A stretch of DNA of 64,000 nucleotides from Combretum micranthum (Eukaryota; Streptophyta; Magnoliopsida; Myrtales; Combretaceae). Both the position numbers and the translations under genes were made by a program. The DNA lies in NCBI GenBank assembly GCA_024138025.1, contig JAMXBD010002218.1:62001-126000 (forward strand). Direction: 5' to 3'. The notes under the pieces are model-generated. The model was not told where the DNA came from. It worked only from the letters and a program-made list of their open reading frames with translations, and ran no database searches. Of the stretch, positions 62,772 through 64,000 are shown in pieces; position 1 is the stretch's first letter; every line of letters starts with the position of its first letter.

Positions 62772-63653
62772 CTTGACAACCATCATCGCCAGTAAGGTAA
62801 GGATTTCCATCGTAACCAACCAAACATCTGCATCGATATCCTGTACCGTTATCTGCTTCGGAACAGCTGGAGTTGTCTTTACACATGGAGGATGTCCTAT
62901 TCTTCTGTGCTTCTTTGCAGTTACCTTCTCCTACAGACCAGTCTAGAACTAACGGTACTTGATTCATTTCAAAATTTGATGGGTACGCTGTAGAGAAGCT
63001 GAAAAAATCATTTGCAACTACAAATGCATGACTGCAATAATTTTTAGCCCCATTTAGATTGCTATAATTTCTATAATTAGAAACCGTGATATTATAACTA
63101 TATACATCCTTCGGTATGTCGGTCTGGCAGCAACCAACACCCGAACAAGATCCCTCGTCCACGTTAACAAGGGTTGTATTACTGCACGTGGTGACGCACC
63201 CTGTTGCATAATCATCCCCGTAACTGAAGCTTTCGAGCTTAGACAGAACTGCATCGGTATTACAACCAATGGCAGTAAATTTATTCTTGGTGCTTGAAAT
63301 GGGGAATACTGGAGTTTGTATGAGTATGTGGAGTATTCGAAGTCATTTGACGGTGAATAACAAAAATAAGCGACGAAAATATAAATACGCAAGTCATGAT
63401 CTACCAGAGAGATATTGGAAATTTGGATGTTTGTATCTCTGGATACCAAGTAGGGGACTTCATGGGTGTCATTCCAGTAGCAGTCGACAGCATAACTTCC
63501 ATTGAAATAGCATTGTGACTTGTCTTGGTCTTGGAGTAGACCAAAGGGATAGGAAACCTTCATGCCGCCACAACTAGTCCTGCATGGTGCTGCTGCGATC
63601 GCCGATTCAAAAATAACCATAAAGGCAAGAATTAGCATGAGATGGTTCACCAT
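62772..63653 (-). pseudogene. WAK-like gene, exon 1 (signal peptide, GUB_WAK, EGF)
   Basis: It starts at ATG 63653-63651. A hydrophobic signal peptide (MVNHLMLILAFMVIFESAIA) is followed by the galacturonan-binding GUB_WAK domain (CGGMKVSYPFGL...CYFNGSYAVDC). After a frame change near 63300-63340 come STKNKFTAIGC, YATGCVTTC, SCSGVGCCQTDIP and an EGF-like module (CSEADNGTGYRCRCLVGYDGNPYL). In the family this part binds pectin in the cell wall. The exon length (882) is incompatible with the phase-1 junction unless one net base was lost, which confirms the shift. Without RNA data, sequencing errors are possible, but three independent lesions in three exons favour a pseudogene. Confidence 0.82.
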
Positions 63654-63740
63654 CTTCTTAGGTGGCTAAAACTGATTCTTTGATAGTACCGTAAGAAAGG
63701 TATTATTTAGGAATACGTTCTTATGTAAAAGACCTATATA

Positions 63741-63748
63741 TATTTATA
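63741..63748 (-). promoter_or_regulatory. TATA box of the WAK-like gene
   Basis: TATAAATA on the minus strand, about 88 bp upstream of the ATG and followed by a CT-rich leader (CCCTTCTCTCTC). This is a normal distance for a plant core promoter. Confidence 0.6.
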
Positions 63749-64000
63749 GAGAGAGAAGGGAGACTTTGGCTTCATATTACTGGATATTATTATTTAAAGA
63801 CATGTTATTTGACCTTTCCATCTCTGTTTTTCACGATGCATAATTGGATTTCATGATTGCATAGCATGATAAAATATCCCACGATTGACGATCACTATCA
63901 TACCATGTGGAATATTTAGAATTATTTGGTTGATTTTATTTATGTTGGTTTGACATCTTATTGGCGTATTTTAAAATCGATGTAATTAAATTTCATTGGT
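63749..64000. other. Upstream promoter region of the WAK-like gene
   Basis: AT-rich, no second gene visible before the window ends. I single out no other regulatory motif. Confidence 0.4.

Overview
The window is plant nuclear DNA, almost certainly from a eudicot, and nearly all of it is repeat. The evidence is the AT-rich composition, GT-AG introns, CACTA, Mutator and Ty3/gypsy elements, and a wall-associated-kinase-like (WAK-like) receptor gene at the right end. The only recognisable host-type gene material is that WAK-like gene (minus strand, 55660-63653), a captured chlorophyllase exon inside a Mutator-like element, and small degenerate fragments.

Layout. 1-3750: AT-rich flank with a LINE-type RNase H relic. 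3751-7791: a 4.0-kb TG...CA unit (A) with a perfect 5-bp target duplication. 7797-11424: intergenic, with a foldback MITE. 11425-27764: a decayed CACTA transposon (TNP2-like and TNPA-like genes, 73-bp subterminal repeats, right TIR), into which two related units, B (13315-17570) and C (20580-24068), have inserted. 27765-46232: a minus-strand Athila-like Ty3/gypsy element (protease, gag, tRNA-Asp primer site, 1.5-kb LTR). The CACTA interrupts it on the left, and unit D (29738-44520) interrupts its gag. D contains unit E (32430-43493), which contains unit F (37747-43199). 46921-49521: unit G. 49522-52655: a gag zinc-knuckle relic and a SINE-like duplication. 52656-54868: a Pack-MULE carrying a chlorophyllase exon and a 160-bp CACTA-type MITE. 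55660-63653: the WAK-like gene with three exons, frame lesions in each, and a 5.5-kb second intron.

The most interesting signal is the A-G family. All seven units are 2.6-5.6 kb, start or end with TGTCA(C/T), carry matching 5-bp flanks, and have no internal coding region. They therefore look like giant solo LTRs, probably of a Tekay-type chromovirus (inference). Read in LTR orientation, five copies (A, C, D, E, F) share a layout no standard annotation would name: a TATA box, a leader of about 160-270 nt with no ATG, a splice donor, an intron of 1.45-1.65 kb, a micro-exon of 47-98 nt, a second intron of 0.68-0.92 kb, and a third exon of 362-398 nt running to the LTR end. B keeps the TATA box, micro-exon and third exon. 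The splice sites were read by eye and no transcript data were available.
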